Assembly: GCA_965249955.1 (NCBI GenBank)
Contig: OZ252261.1
Span: forward strand, 2,666,001-2,730,000
Length of the DNA stretch: 64,000 nucleotides
Direction: 5' to 3'
Source: SB11 sp965249955
GTDB lineage: Bacteria; Bacteroidota; Bacteroidia; UBA8524
Part shown: one piece after another, positions 1 through 7,605 of the stretch
Numbering within the stretch: position 1 is the first letter of the stretch
How the letters are laid out: each line of letters begins with the position of its first letter
Translations under genes and position numbers: made by a program
Notes under the pieces: model-generated
What the model saw: the letters and a program-made list of their open reading frames with translations, nothing else
Told to the model about the DNA's origin: nothing
The model's database searches: none

Positions 1-392
1 TAGCAGGCTTTAAGGGATTACCAGGACGTACTGGATATTCAGCCTCAAAATTTGCAATGCAAGGCTTTTTAGAAGCTTTGCGTATAGAAAATTATAAAAC
101 AGGCTTACACGTGTTAATAGCTTGCCCCGGCTACACGGCTTCAAATATCCGTAATGCGGGGTTGAACAAAGAAGGAAAAGCACAAGGAGAAAGCCCGTTG
201 GATGAAAAAAAACTGATGAGTGCCGAGGAGGTAGCGGCCTATATAGCCCGTGCTACAACAAAACGAAAAAAATATTTGGTGCTTACACCATTGGGCAAAC
301 TTACCGTTTGGCTCAATCGTTTTTTTCCATCGTATATTGATGGTATGGTGTACAACAGCGTAGCCAAAGAAAAAGACTCTCCCTTTAAATAA
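1..392 (+). CDS. Short-chain dehydrogenase/reductase (SDR), C-terminal part
   Basis: The reading frame is open from the window edge, so the N-terminal Rossmann half lies outside. The first visible residues include GYSASKFAMQGF, which carries the SDR catalytic Tyr-x-x-x-Lys pair (Tyr near base 36), followed by the helix and the CPGYTASNI segment that closes the substrate pocket. The in-frame ATG at 57 is internal and is not the start. The C-terminal tail has a basic, hydrophobic stretch (LGKLTVWLNRFFPSYI) as seen in membrane-associated SDRs of the DHRS7 type. Substrate cannot be told. It ends 52 bases before the ridA promoter region. The SDR assignment is firm; the role is open. Confidence 0.9.
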   Translation, partial: AGFKGLPGRTGYSASKFAMQGFLEALRIENYKTGLHVLIACPGYTASNIRNAGLNKEGKAQGESPLDEKKLMSAEEVAAYIARATTKRKKYLVLTPLGKLTVWLNRFFPSYIDGMVYNSVAKEKDSPFK

Positions 393-432
393 GATATTTC
401 CAACATCTTAAATTTAAGAAAAAGGCATTGCT

Positions 433-440
433 TAAATTTG
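433..440 (+). promoter_or_regulatory. Bacteroidota-type -7 element of ridA
   Basis: TAAATTTG is an exact match to TAnnTTTG. Only four bases separate it from the ATG at 445, so the transcript would be leaderless or nearly so. No good -33 TTTG is visible; the nearest is a TTTA at 413-416. Confidence 0.5.
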
Positions 441-444
441 ACTA

Positions 445-840
445 ATGGAAAACAAACGGCTAAACATTAGCACAGGTGCGCCTTGGGAGAATATTGTAGG
501 CTACTCGCGTGCAGTGCGTGTAGGTAATATTGTTGAAGTTGCAGGCACTACCGCCGTTGACGAAAATGGTGCTACCGTTGGTCAAAATGATATGTATGCC
601 CAAACTAGGTATATATTGCAAAAAATAGAAAATGCCTTGCAACAAGCCGGCGCAAACCTAAGCGATGTAGTGCGTACCCGTATGTTTATTACTGATATAG
701 GCCAATGGGAAGCAGCAGGCCGAGCACATGGAGATTTTTTTAAAACTATAAAACCTGCCGCTACTATGGTAGAGGTAAAAGCATTAATTAACCCTGAATT
801 ATTAATTGAAATTGAAGCCACAGCAATTTGTGGTTCATAG
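445..840 (+). CDS. RidA family (YjgF/YER057c/UK114) protein
   Basis: 131 residues, the usual family length. The trimeric RidA fold is recognisable from GNIVEVAGTTAVDENG near residues 27-42, the DVVRTRMFITD segment and the C-terminal block PAATMVEVKALINPELLIEI, whose Arg and Glu line the inter-subunit pocket. RidA proteins hydrolyse reactive enamine/imine intermediates released by PLP enzymes; some subfamilies act in specific catabolic routes, such as 2-aminomuconate deaminase. The promoter core lies four bases before the ATG. It is followed after three bases by a methyltransferase gene and probably heads a three-gene operon (445-2157). Which Rid subfamily it belongs to is not settled here. 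Confidence 0.9.
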   Translation: MENKRLNISTGAPWENIVGYSRAVRVGNIVEVAGTTAVDENGATVGQNDMYAQTRYILQKIENALQQAGANLSDVVRTRMFITDIGQWEAAGRAHGDFFKTIKPAATMVEVKALINPELLIEIEATAICGS

Positions 841-843
841 TAT

Positions 844-1647
844 ATGGAAAATCATAACGAATATTTTGAAGCCAACCGTCAACATTGGAACCAAAGAACA
901 ACAGTTCATAAAGACTCTGATTTTTACGATTTAAAAGGATTTTTGGCAGGACGAAACGTACTTGCAGAGATTGAATTAAACGAAATGGGCAATCATGTGG
1001 CAGGTAAAAGTCTATTGCACTTGCAATGCCATTTTGGATTAGACACCTTAAGTTTTGCCCGTATGGGAGCAAAAGTTACAGGCGTAGATTTGGCCGACGA
1101 AGCCATAAAAACAGCCCAGCAAATAACTATTGATGCGGGGTTAGAAGCTAATTTTGTATGTTGTAATGTATACGATACCCGCCAATATGTAAATGACACT
1201 TTTGATATGGTATTTACTTCTTACGGCACTATTGGTTGGCTGCCCAATTTGGATAAGTGGGCAAAAGTAATTGCCGATAGCCTAAACAAAGGAGGCACAT
1301 TTTATATGGCCGATTTTCATCCTGTAGTGTGGATGTTTGATGATAATTTTACAAAACTTCAATACCCTTATGCCAATTCAGGAGTTTTAGCTTTTGAAAA
1401 TCAAGGGACGTATACTGATAGAGAAGCCGATATAAGTGGTAAAGAATACGGCTGGAACCACAGCATAAGCGAAATACTGAACGCATTAATCAGCAATGGG
1501 CTTGAATTGCAATTTTTTAACGAACACAATTACTCGCCTTATCCTTGTTTTTCCAACACGGTAGAAGTAGCCCCCAAGCGTTGGCAAATAAAAGGGCTGG
1601 AGGGTATTATCCCAATGGTGTATTCTTTAAAAGCGATTAAGAAATAA
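844..1647 (+). CDS. Class I SAM-dependent methyltransferase
   Basis: 267 residues. The SAM-binding motif I is LHLQCHFGLDTLSFARMGAKV near residues 58-78, with the acidic motif II end GVDLADEAI and the later block FDMVFTSYGTIGWLPNLDKW that matches motifs IV-V of the Methyltransf_11/25 group. The C-terminal half (YPYANSG onward) probably forms the substrate lid. The substrate is unknown; related proteins are usually annotated only as methyltransferases. Translationally coupled: it starts three bases after ridA and its stop abuts the GTG of the next gene. Confidence 0.85.
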   Translation: MENHNEYFEANRQHWNQRTTVHKDSDFYDLKGFLAGRNVLAEIELNEMGNHVAGKSLLHLQCHFGLDTLSFARMGAKVTGVDLADEAIKTAQQITIDAGLEANFVCCNVYDTRQYVNDTFDMVFTSYGTIGWLPNLDKWAKVIADSLNKGGTFYMADFHPVVWMFDDNFTKLQYPYANSGVLAFENQGTYTDREADISGKEYGWNHSISEILNALISNGLELQFFNEHNYSPYPCFSNTVEVAPKRWQIKGLEGIIPMVYSLKAIKK

Positions 1648-2157
1648 GTGGATCGAAAAATAATATTAGAAACCCCAAGGCTGTTGCTTTCAGAAATTAT
1701 TGAGGAAGAAGCTGAGGAAATGTTCTTGCTAAATAGTGATGGAGAGGTAATTAAATATACAGGTGATGATGGTTTTGAAAATGTTGAAGCAGCTCGTCAG
1801 TTAATAGTAAACTACCCTCAATACAAAAAGTACGGTTACGGCAGATGGACAGCAAGGCTAAAAGAAAATAACGAGTTTATAGGCTGGTGCGGCTTAAAAT
1901 TTAATGAAGACATTGAGGAAGTTGATATAGGCTACCGATTGCTAAGGAAACATTGGAATAAAGGCTATGCTACCGAAGCCTCAATTGCTTGCTTAGAATT
2001 TGGTTTTAAAAAAATGGGTTTAAAACGCATTATTGGGCGAGCAGATAAACGTAATGGTGCATCAATACGTGTGTTTGAAAAACTGGGACTTAGGTTTGAG
2101 AAAGAGTTTGTAGAAGACGGTGTACTAAATGTGCAATATGTTATAGAGAGAGATTAA
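1648..2157 (+). CDS. GNAT N-acetyltransferase, RimJ/RimL-like
   Basis: 169 residues beginning with GTG directly after the preceding stop codon, so translation is likely coupled. ETPRLLLSEI near residues 8-17 is the usual start of the Acetyltransf_3 family, and LLRKHWNKGYATEAS (about 98-112) is the acetyl-CoA pyrophosphate-binding motif (Q/R-x-x-G-x-G/A). The C-terminal NGASIRVFEKLGLRFE is the typical beta-bulge and last helix. Family members acetylate protein N-termini, ribosomal proteins, spermidine or small molecules; the target here cannot be deduced. Last gene of the ridA cluster. Confidence 0.85.
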   Translation: MDRKIILETPRLLLSEIIEEEAEEMFLLNSDGEVIKYTGDDGFENVEAARQLIVNYPQYKKYGYGRWTARLKENNEFIGWCGLKFNEDIEEVDIGYRLLRKHWNKGYATEASIACLEFGFKKMGLKRIIGRADKRNGASIRVFEKLGLRFEKEFVEDGVLNVQYVIERD

Positions 2158-2243
2158 TAGCTTTTATGGCTTCATTAGTCGGAAATCATTACCCCCAATT
2201 AACAGCTAACTGTTAATTTTATCCCAATATTTATTGAGCAACT

Positions 2244-3035
2244 ATGAAAACCAATCACGAAATCGACTATAAAATTTATGGCGAAGAAATGCAGTTTGTT
2301 GAGATTGAACTCGACTCGCAAGAAACTGTAGTAGCCGAGGCAGGTAGTTTTATGATGATGCCCGACGGCGTTGAAATGGAAACCATTTTTGGTGATGGAA
2401 GTCGCCAAAATCAAGGTTTTATGGATAAACTGTTTAGCGCAGGTAAACGTTTGCTAACGGGCGAAAGCCTTTTTATGACTGCTTTTACCAATACAGGCGG
2501 AGGTAAAAGACACGTTGCCTTTGCATCACCCTATGCAGGTAAAATTATCCCGTTAGATTTACACGAACTTGGAGGTAAAATAGTTTGCCAAAAAGATGCC
2601 TTTTTATGTGCTGCCAAAGGAGTATCAGTAGGTATAGAGTTTCAGCGTAAGCTAGGTACGGGCTTGTTTGGAGGCGAAGGTTTTATTATGCAAAAACTTG
2701 AAGGTGATGGCATGGCCTTTATGCACGCAGGCGGTATGGTGATTGAGCGTGAACTGATGATAGGTGAAACCCTAAAAATTGATACAGGTTGTATAGTAGC
2801 ATTTACTAAAAACGTGAACTATGATATACAAATGGTGAAAGGGATAAAAAATGCCATTTTTGGAGGTGAAGGTTTGTTCTTGGCGCAACTTACAGGCCCC
2901 GGCAAAGTATGGATACAATCACTTCCCGTTAGTCGTTTGGCAGGACGTATACTACAATATGGCACTTCTACCCGCAAAGGCGAAGGCAGTATTTTAGGCG
3001 GTCTTGGCGATTTGTTGGATGGTGATAATAGATAG
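2244..3035 (+). CDS. AIM24 / TIGR00266 family protein
   Basis: 263 residues with the glycine-rich beta-sandwich of the AIM24 family: VEAGSFMMMPDGVEM near the N-terminus, LFGGEGFIMQKLEGDGMAF in the middle, and a second related half with FGGEGLFLAQLTGPGKVWIQ. The two halves look like an internal duplication. The fold is TRAP-like/tubby-like; the bacterial function is unknown (the yeast homologue is a mitochondrial inner-membrane organisation factor). No signal peptide, so cytosolic. A monocistronic gene convergent with kynU, with a repeat hairpin in between. Confidence 0.88.
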   Translation: MKTNHEIDYKIYGEEMQFVEIELDSQETVVAEAGSFMMMPDGVEMETIFGDGSRQNQGFMDKLFSAGKRLLTGESLFMTAFTNTGGGKRHVAFASPYAGKIIPLDLHELGGKIVCQKDAFLCAAKGVSVGIEFQRKLGTGLFGGEGFIMQKLEGDGMAFMHAGGMVIERELMIGETLKIDTGCIVAFTKNVNYDIQMVKGIKNAIFGGEGLFLAQLTGPGKVWIQSLPVSRLAGRILQYGTSTRKGEGSILGGLGDLLDGDNR

Positions 3036-3049
3036 CAAATTAATGCGTC

Positions 3050-3108
3050 CATTGCGAGGTCTTCCGAAGCAATCTGTCAGAAATATAAAAAGTAAACAGA
3101 TTGCTTCG
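3050..3108. repeat. REP-like palindromic intergenic element
   Basis: A CATTGCGAGG box (3050-3059) is followed by a perfect 13-bp inverted repeat, CGAAGCAATCTGT (3065-3077) and its complement at 3096-3108, with an 18-base loop. It sits between two convergent genes. The box plus GAAGCAATCT layout matches a dispersed intergenic repeat known from many bacteria. It has no T-run after the stem, so it is a poor Rho-independent terminator. No second copy was noticed in this window. Confidence 0.55.
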
Positions 3109-3146
3109 AAAAGCCAAAGATGGTTTTCTTGGAATAACTATGAGTT

Positions 3147-4421
3147 TTAAGCCGTAAATTGTTCCATTATTTGGCCTAAACGGTATATATCGCTAAAGCT
3201 ATTGTACATAGGCACAGGTGCCATACGTATCACATTAGGTTCGCGCCAATCGGCCACAACACCATTCTCAGTAAGGTAATCAAAAAGTTTACGTCCGTTA
3301 TCTTTTACCAATACAGATAGTTGGCAGCCCCTATCTTTTGGGGTGCTTGGGGTAATTATTGTAAACGTATGTTTACCGCTTTTAGTTAAACCATCCAATA
3401 TATACTCAAGGTATCCTGTTAGTTTTTCACTCTTTGCACATAGGTTTTCCATACCAGCCTCAGCAAATATTTCAAGCGATGCACGATGAATTGCCATAGG
3501 GAATACCTGTGCATTGCTAAGTTGCCAGCCTTGCGCACCTTGTGTTGGTTTGAAGCCTTTTTTCATTAAAAAACGCTCTTTTTCATCATGTCCCCACCAA
3601 CCAGCCAAGCGTACCAGTTTTGGGTTGTTACCGTGCCTTTCGTGCACAAAAACACCTGATGTTCCACCGGGCCCGCTGTTTAGGTATTTATAGCTACACC
3701 ATACTGCAAAATCAACATCCCAGTTGTGCAATTGTAAGTGTAGGTTGCCCGCAGCGTGTGCTAAATCAAAGCCACACATAGCACCCGCTTTGTGTGCTGC
3801 CGCTGCTATTGCTTTCATATCAAAGGCTTGACCTGTATAATAATTCACTCCGCCCATTATTACGGTAGCTATACTATCAGGGTTTTCTTCAATTACTTTA
3901 ATAATATCTTCGGTACGAAGGGTATATTCTCCTTCGCGAGGTTTCAATTCTATTATAGCATCGTCGGGGTTCAAATCGTGCATAAGCACTTGGGTTTCCA
4001 TAGCATATTGGTCGCTAGGGAAGGCACCCGCTTCCATCACTATTTTATATCTATTACCTTTCGGGCGGTAAAAACTTACCATCATCAAATGTAGGTTTAC
4101 AGTAAGGTTATTCATCACCACTACTTCACTTGGCAATGCCCCTACAACTTTAGCCGTATTTTCAGTTAAAAAATGATGGTAACTAAACCAAGGGTTTTTG
4201 CCCTTAAAATGACCTTCAACACCAAACTCAGCCCAGTCGGCAAATTCTTGTTCTACAAAAGCACGGGCTGTTTTTGGCTGCAACCCCAACGAGTTACCCG
4301 TTAGGTATACCACATCTTGCCCATTGTGTTGTGGAATATAAAAGCGGTTTCTAAATGTTGCCAACCTGTCTTCACTATCCATTTGTGCAGCAAAGCTGCT
4401 CGTGTTTTCGTAGTTCATCAT
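3147..4421 (-). CDS. kynU: Kynureninase
   Basis: 424 residues, full length for the family. It cleaves kynurenine (and 3-hydroxykynurenine) to anthranilate or 3-hydroxyanthranilate plus alanine in tryptophan catabolism, using PLP. Visible landmarks: YLTGNSLGLQP near residues 39-49, AGAFPSDQYAMETQ, CGFDLAHAAGNL with the PLP-contacting Asp, and WCSYKYLNSGPGG with the Schiff-base Lys. The C-terminal block RGCQLSVLV and RMAPVPMYNSF also fits. Two ATG codons stand in tandem (4421 and 4418). A TAnnTTTG core lies eight bases upstream. No other kynurenine-pathway gene is adjacent. Cytosolic homodimer. Confidence 0.96.
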   Translation of the reverse strand: MMNYENTSSFAAQMDSEDRLATFRNRFYIPQHNGQDVVYLTGNSLGLQPKTARAFVEQEFADWAEFGVEGHFKGKNPWFSYHHFLTENTAKVVGALPSEVVVMNNLTVNLHLMMVSFYRPKGNRYKIVMEAGAFPSDQYAMETQVLMHDLNPDDAIIELKPREGEYTLRTEDIIKVIEENPDSIATVIMGGVNYYTGQAFDMKAIAAAAHKAGAMCGFDLAHAAGNLHLQLHNWDVDFAVWCSYKYLNSGPGGTSGVFVHERHGNNPKLVRLAGWWGHDEKERFLMKKGFKPTQGAQGWQLSNAQVFPMAIHRASLEIFAEAGMENLCAKSEKLTGYLEYILDGLTKSGKHTFTIITPSTPKDRGCQLSVLVKDNGRKLFDYLTENGVVADWREPNVIRMAPVPMYNSFSDIYRLGQIMEQFTA

Positions 4422-4429
4422 TGCAGGGG

Positions 4430-4437
4430 CAAAATTA
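4430..4437 (-). promoter_or_regulatory. -7 element of kynU
   Basis: On the minus strand this reads TAATTTTG, an exact TAnnTTTG match, eight bases before the kynU ATG. The mRNA leader would be only a few bases. No clear -33 element. Confidence 0.45.
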
Positions 4438-4458
4438 GCACTTAGTTTTTTAAATGCC

Positions 4459-5211
4459 TTATCCTTTGCCTAATGCTTCAAGGGCAGCAACCACAATTTC
4501 TTTTTTTCGGGTTGATACGGGTATGGTTTCTCCGTTTGACAGGTTGAGTTCGAGGAGATTTTTACTGAAATATTTAATACCTTGTATACGTACTAAATGG
4601 CTGTGATGGCAACGTATAAAACCACTATTGCCAAGTAAGTCCTCGTATGTTTTTAGGTTTTTTGATACTAAAATATCGGGGTCTTTTTGTAGTTTAAATC
4701 GGGTGTATTTTCCATCAGCTTCACAGCGAATTATATCTTCAACTTGTACCACAAAAACCCTTTCATAGTCTCGCAAAACAATGCGTTTTATAGTACTATC
4801 AATGTGCAATAAATCGCGTAAAAGCCCTTTTATATCGTTGTTTGAAAAATCAGGAATTACACTTTGTGTTTGGGCTTTTTCTACTGCCAGCACCAACTCT
4901 TTAGGGGCAATAGGTTTTAATAGATAGTCTAAGGCACTAGCCTTAATTGCTTTTAGTGCATAATGGCTGTGGGCAGTAATAAAAACTACTTTTGGAGGTA
5001 AGGCAAGGGCATCAATAATATCAAAGCCAAAACCATCGTCCATTTCAATATCTAAAAAAATTAAATCGGGGGTGTGCTCTTTTATGGCTTCTATGCCTGT
5101 TTTTACACTATTAGCAGTGGCACAAACTATTACTTGCGGGCAATTTTCGCTTAATGCTATTTGCAACCATTGTATTACGGTTGCTTCATTATCAATAATA
5201 ACGGTTTTCAA
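4459..5211 (-). CDS. LytTR-family response regulator
   Basis: 250 residues. A receiver domain (about 1-115) has the phosphoacceptor Asp54 in LIFLDIEMDD and the conserved Lys in YLLKPIAPKE; an LytTR DNA-binding domain (about 135-245) contains the RCEADGKYTRF and FIRCHHSHLVRI blocks. Proteins of this AgrA/AlgR type bind direct repeats at promoters. The start is a TTG at 5211; no ATG lies at the proper distance before the receiver domain. The usual partner, a LytS/YehU-like membrane kinase, is not adjacent, so it is an orphan in this window. Its targets are unknown. Confidence 0.92.
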   Translation of the reverse strand: MKTVIIDNEATVIQWLQIALSENCPQVIVCATANSVKTGIEAIKEHTPDLIFLDIEMDDGFGFDIIDALALPPKVVFITAHSHYALKAIKASALDYLLKPIAPKELVLAVEKAQTQSVIPDFSNNDIKGLLRDLLHIDSTIKRIVLRDYERVFVVQVEDIIRCEADGKYTRFKLQKDPDILVSKNLKTYEDLLGNSGFIRCHHSHLVRIQGIKYFSKNLLELNLSNGETIPVSTRKKEIVVAALEALGKG

Positions 5212-5349
5212 TAAGTATAGCCTCTTTTTTACAAATAAAGCATATTACTGAAATAAAAGGCATTAGATGGTCAATATTGTCATCTATTTACTCGATTTTA
5301 TAAAATCAACGGGTAATAACTGTATTATTTTTATAAATAACCGTCTCTA

Positions 5350-5377
5350 TTTGGTGTTTTTCTGTTGCTTACTTTTG
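5350..5377 (+). promoter_or_regulatory. Predicted promoter of a small RNA
   Basis: TTTG (5350-5353) and TACTTTTG (5370-5377) are separated by 16 bases, slightly shorter than usual for Bacteroidota. No plus-strand protein gene follows before the terminator at 5499-5527. Confidence 0.3.
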
Positions 5378-5383
5378 GAAAGG

Positions 5384-5527
5384 TAGTTTTAGCAATTAGT
5401 GAAAATTGTTTTTCATGTAGGTTTAGGTTTGAAATTATGTTAACACCTTGCTGATAAGAGGCTACCAGAGCTATCTGTAAAATGATAGTTTTTTAAGTCC
5501 CGGCCAATGTGTGTGTGCCGGGCTTTT
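5384..5527 (+). ncRNA. Candidate small RNA in the 5212-5526 intergenic region
   Basis: The 315-base gap between two minus-strand genes holds no convincing ORF. On the plus strand it has a promoter-like pair (5350-5377), a small hairpin around CAATT/AATTG (about 5393-5408), a second one CTATC/GATAG followed by six T (5471-5494), and a strong GC hairpin with a T-rich tail. Another TAGGTTTG core at 5424-5431 could give a shorter form. The family is not recognised. Alternatively these are only tail sequences of neighbouring transcripts. Confidence 0.3.
5499..5527 (+). terminator. Rho-independent terminator (plus strand)
   Basis: CCCGGC (5499-5504) pairs with GCCGGG (5517-5522), followed by CTTTTTATTTTA. 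On the minus strand the stem is not followed by a T-run, so it serves plus-strand transcription although no plus-strand protein gene precedes it. Confidence 0.6.
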
Positions 5528-5856
5528 TATTTTATACCGCTTTCTTTTTTGCTCAGCTCTATCAATACTAAATCTACTATGTGTTCAAACTTTTCAGGGT
5601 CTTTTTGGTAATAATCATAAGAGCGTTTAAACTCTTCGGCAGTAGTTTGGTGTTCTGTATATATTTGCTTGTAAAGCACAGGCGCCATTTTTTTAGCTGA
5701 ATCTCCAAAAATGCTAACAGTTTTTAAACGACCTTCAGCAATATGAATATCAGCAAAAACCCCCACCATTTTTTCTTCACTTAAAATGTCATTTGGGGTA
5801 CTTTTGCAAGCAAACAGAAGTGTGGTGAGTAGTATACTAATTACTATTGTACGCAT
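5527..5856 (-). CDS. DUF4296 lipoprotein
   Basis: About 109 residues from the ATG at 5856. It has an N-terminal signal with lipobox LLFAC, then the DUF4296 helices: KMVGVFADIHIAEGRL, YKQIYTEHQTTAEEFKRSYDYY, and a C-terminal amphipathic helix. DUF4296 proteins are small lipoproteins restricted to Bacteroidota; function unknown. An ATG six codons upstream (5874) is possible, but the signal peptide begins properly at 5856 and a TAnnTTTG core lies five bases before it. Divergent from yggS, with only 35 bases between the two start codons. Confidence 0.85.
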   Translation of the reverse strand: MRTIVISILLTTLLFACKSTPNDILSEEKMVGVFADIHIAEGRLKTVSIFGDSAKKMAPVLYKQIYTEHQTTAEEFKRSYDYYQKDPEKFEHIVDLVLIELSKKESGIK

Positions 5857-5861
5857 TGGTT

Positions 5862-5869
5862 CAAAAATA
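5862..5869 (-). promoter_or_regulatory. -7 element of the DUF4296 gene
   Basis: The minus strand reads TATTTTTG, an exact TAnnTTTG match, ending five bases before the ATG at 5856. It supports 5856 over the upstream ATG at 5874, which lies on the upstream side of the core. Confidence 0.45.
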
Positions 5870-5891
5870 CACAACTATAATTCCATATTTG

Positions 5892-6554
5892 ATGACTATA
5901 GCCCAAAACCTAAAAAAAATTAAGAGTAACCTACCCGAAGGGGTTAAATTGGTGGCAGTTTCTAAGTTTAAATCTACTGAGGATATTTTAGAGGCTTACC
6001 AAGCAGGACAAACTTTTTTTGGCGAGAACCGAGTACAGGAATTAACGGAGAAGTATGAGCAATTGCCCAAAGATATTGAGTGGCACATGATAGGCCATTT
6101 GCAAACCAATAAGGTAAAGTATATTGTGCCTTTTGTATATATGATACACGGGGTAGATAGCTTTAAATTGCTAAAAGAAATAAATAAACAAGCCTTAAAA
6201 GTTGGGCGTGTGCAAAATTGCCTTTTACAAATACATATTGCACAAGAAGAAACCAAGTTTGGCTTTGATAGGGATGAGGTATTGCAAATGCTTGATAGTG
6301 ATGAGTTTTTGGCATTAAAAAACATACAAATATGTGGGCTAATGGGTATGGCTACACTAACCAATAGCCAAGAGCAAGTGCATAAAGAGTTTGCAAGTTT
6401 GAAACAGCTGTTTGGCGAGCTTAAACAACGCTATTTTGCCCAAAGCGATAGTTTTAAAGAAATAAGTATGGGTATGAGTGGCGACTATACTATTGCTGTT
6501 GAGGAAGGCAGTACTATGGTGCGCGTGGGTTCTTCTATATTTGGCGTAAGGTAG
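5892..6554 (+). CDS. YggS family PLP homeostasis protein
   Basis: About 221 residues. VKLVAVSKFKSTEDI (residues 17-31) contains the PLP-binding Lys, followed by FGENRVQEL, WHMIGHLQTNK, the LQIHIAQEETKFGF block, the LMGMATL strand and the phosphate-binding SMGMSGDYTIAVEEGSTMVRVG. This is the single-domain alanine-racemase-like fold that binds PLP and buffers its supply without known catalysis. Start chosen at the ATG at 5892 (MTIAQNLKK); the ORF is open back to an ATG at 5847, but that would add 15 unrelated residues and overlap the divergent DUF4296 gene. Confidence 0.93.
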   Translation: MTIAQNLKKIKSNLPEGVKLVAVSKFKSTEDILEAYQAGQTFFGENRVQELTEKYEQLPKDIEWHMIGHLQTNKVKYIVPFVYMIHGVDSFKLLKEINKQALKVGRVQNCLLQIHIAQEETKFGFDRDEVLQMLDSDEFLALKNIQICGLMGMATLTNSQEQVHKEFASLKQLFGELKQRYFAQSDSFKEISMGMSGDYTIAVEEGSTMVRVGSSIFGVR

Positions 6555-6560
6555 GTGGTA

Positions 6561-7019
6561 TTATACCACCCTTACTGCTTCAGGAACAAAGTGTTTGTAT
6601 TCGCCACCATATAGTATTACATCACGTACCATCTTAGAGCTGATTGGTGTATACTCAGGTAATGAGAGAAGAAACACCGTCTCTAAATCAGGCCACATGG
6701 CTTTGTTTATTTGGGCTATTTGATATTCGTAATCGTAATCGGTAACTGAGCGAAGTCCGCGAAGTATATAAGGGGCTTCTTTAAATTTACAAAAATCAAC
6801 TGTTAGGCCATTGTAATGGTCAACGCCTATTTTCGGTTCGTCTTTAAAAATCTCTTTTATCCAAGCAACTCTTTGATCTAATGAGAACAGGTGTTTTTTA
6901 TCGGTATTACGGCCAATTGCTATTATTATCTCATCAAACAGCGGTAATGCGCGGTTTATAATTTCAACGTGCCCAATAGTTATAGGGTCGAAAGTTCCGG
7001 GGAAGATGGCTCGTTTCAT
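6561..7019 (-). CDS. coaD: Pantetheine-phosphate adenylyltransferase
   Basis: About 152 residues from ATG 7019. It transfers AMP from ATP to 4'-phosphopantetheine, the fourth step of CoA synthesis. IFPGTFDPITIGHVEII carries the nucleotidyltransferase T/HxGH motif at the N-terminus; YILRGLRSVTDYDYE and the ISSKMVRDV signature complete the active site. Length is typical of the hexameric CoaD family. A longer start at 7043 would add eight residues before MKRAIFPG and is less likely. Third gene of the minus-strand run DUF3822-rsmD-coaD, convergent with yggS six bases away. Confidence 0.96.
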   Translation of the reverse strand: MKRAIFPGTFDPITIGHVEIINRALPLFDEIIIAIGRNTDKKHLFSLDQRVAWIKEIFKDEPKIGVDHYNGLTVDFCKFKEAPYILRGLRSVTDYDYEYQIAQINKAMWPDLETVFLLSLPEYTPISSKMVRDVILYGGEYKHFVPEAVRVV

Positions 7020-7068
7020 AAGTAATTTTTTAAAGGGTTTCAAATAAAATACTTTTTACCCTAAAAGC

Positions 7069-7605
7069 CTACTGTGCTTTTGTATAAAAGCTAAATGCAG
7101 ATTGACCGTATTTTCTAGTTTCACTTAGGTTTTCGGGTGTCAGCTTCACATTTTTATCGTGCTCTATTATCAAAACTCCGTCAGGTGTCAGCAAGTTATT
7201 TTCAAATACATACTGTGTTATTTGTGCTATATTTTGCATAGCATAAGGAGGGTCGGCAAAAATTATATCAAAACTTTGTGTGCAATGCTGGAGGTATTTA
7301 AAGGCATCGCCTTTAATAATTTGATATTGATTTAAACCAAGTTTGGAGCTAACTTCTTTAAGAAATTTAAAGGTTACAAAGCTGCTGTCAACAGCTGTAA
7401 CATTTTGTGCTCCGCGCGAAGCAAATTCTAAACCTATTCCACCACCGCCTGTAAAAAGGTCTAACACCTTAAGGTCTTCAAAGTGGTAACGGTTGTTTAA
7501 AATATTAAATAGTGATTCTTTGGCAATATCGGTAGTGGGGCGCGCAATAAGATTTTTTGGCGGCCTTATAATATAGCCTGCATGTTGTCCACCAATAATT
7601 CTCAA
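7069..7605 (-). CDS. rsmD: 16S rRNA (guanine(966)-N2)-methyltransferase
   Basis: 178 residues. It methylates G966 of 16S rRNA in the 30S subunit. MRIIGGQHAGYIIRPPK is the typical start; RPTTDIAKESLFNIL precedes motif I, VLDLFTGGGGIGLEFASRG. The catalytic motif IV IIFADPPYAM (D/N-PPY) is intact. It overlaps the DUF3822 stop by four bases, so it is translated in a coupled way. In many bacteria rsmD lies next to coaD, as here. Confidence 0.95.
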   Translation of the reverse strand: MRIIGGQHAGYIIRPPKNLIARPTTDIAKESLFNILNNRYHFEDLKVLDLFTGGGGIGLEFASRGAQNVTAVDSSFVTFKFLKEVSSKLGLNQYQIIKGDAFKYLQHCTQSFDIIFADPPYAMQNIAQITQYVFENNLLTPDGVLIIEHDKNVKLTPENLSETRKYGQSAFSFYTKAQ

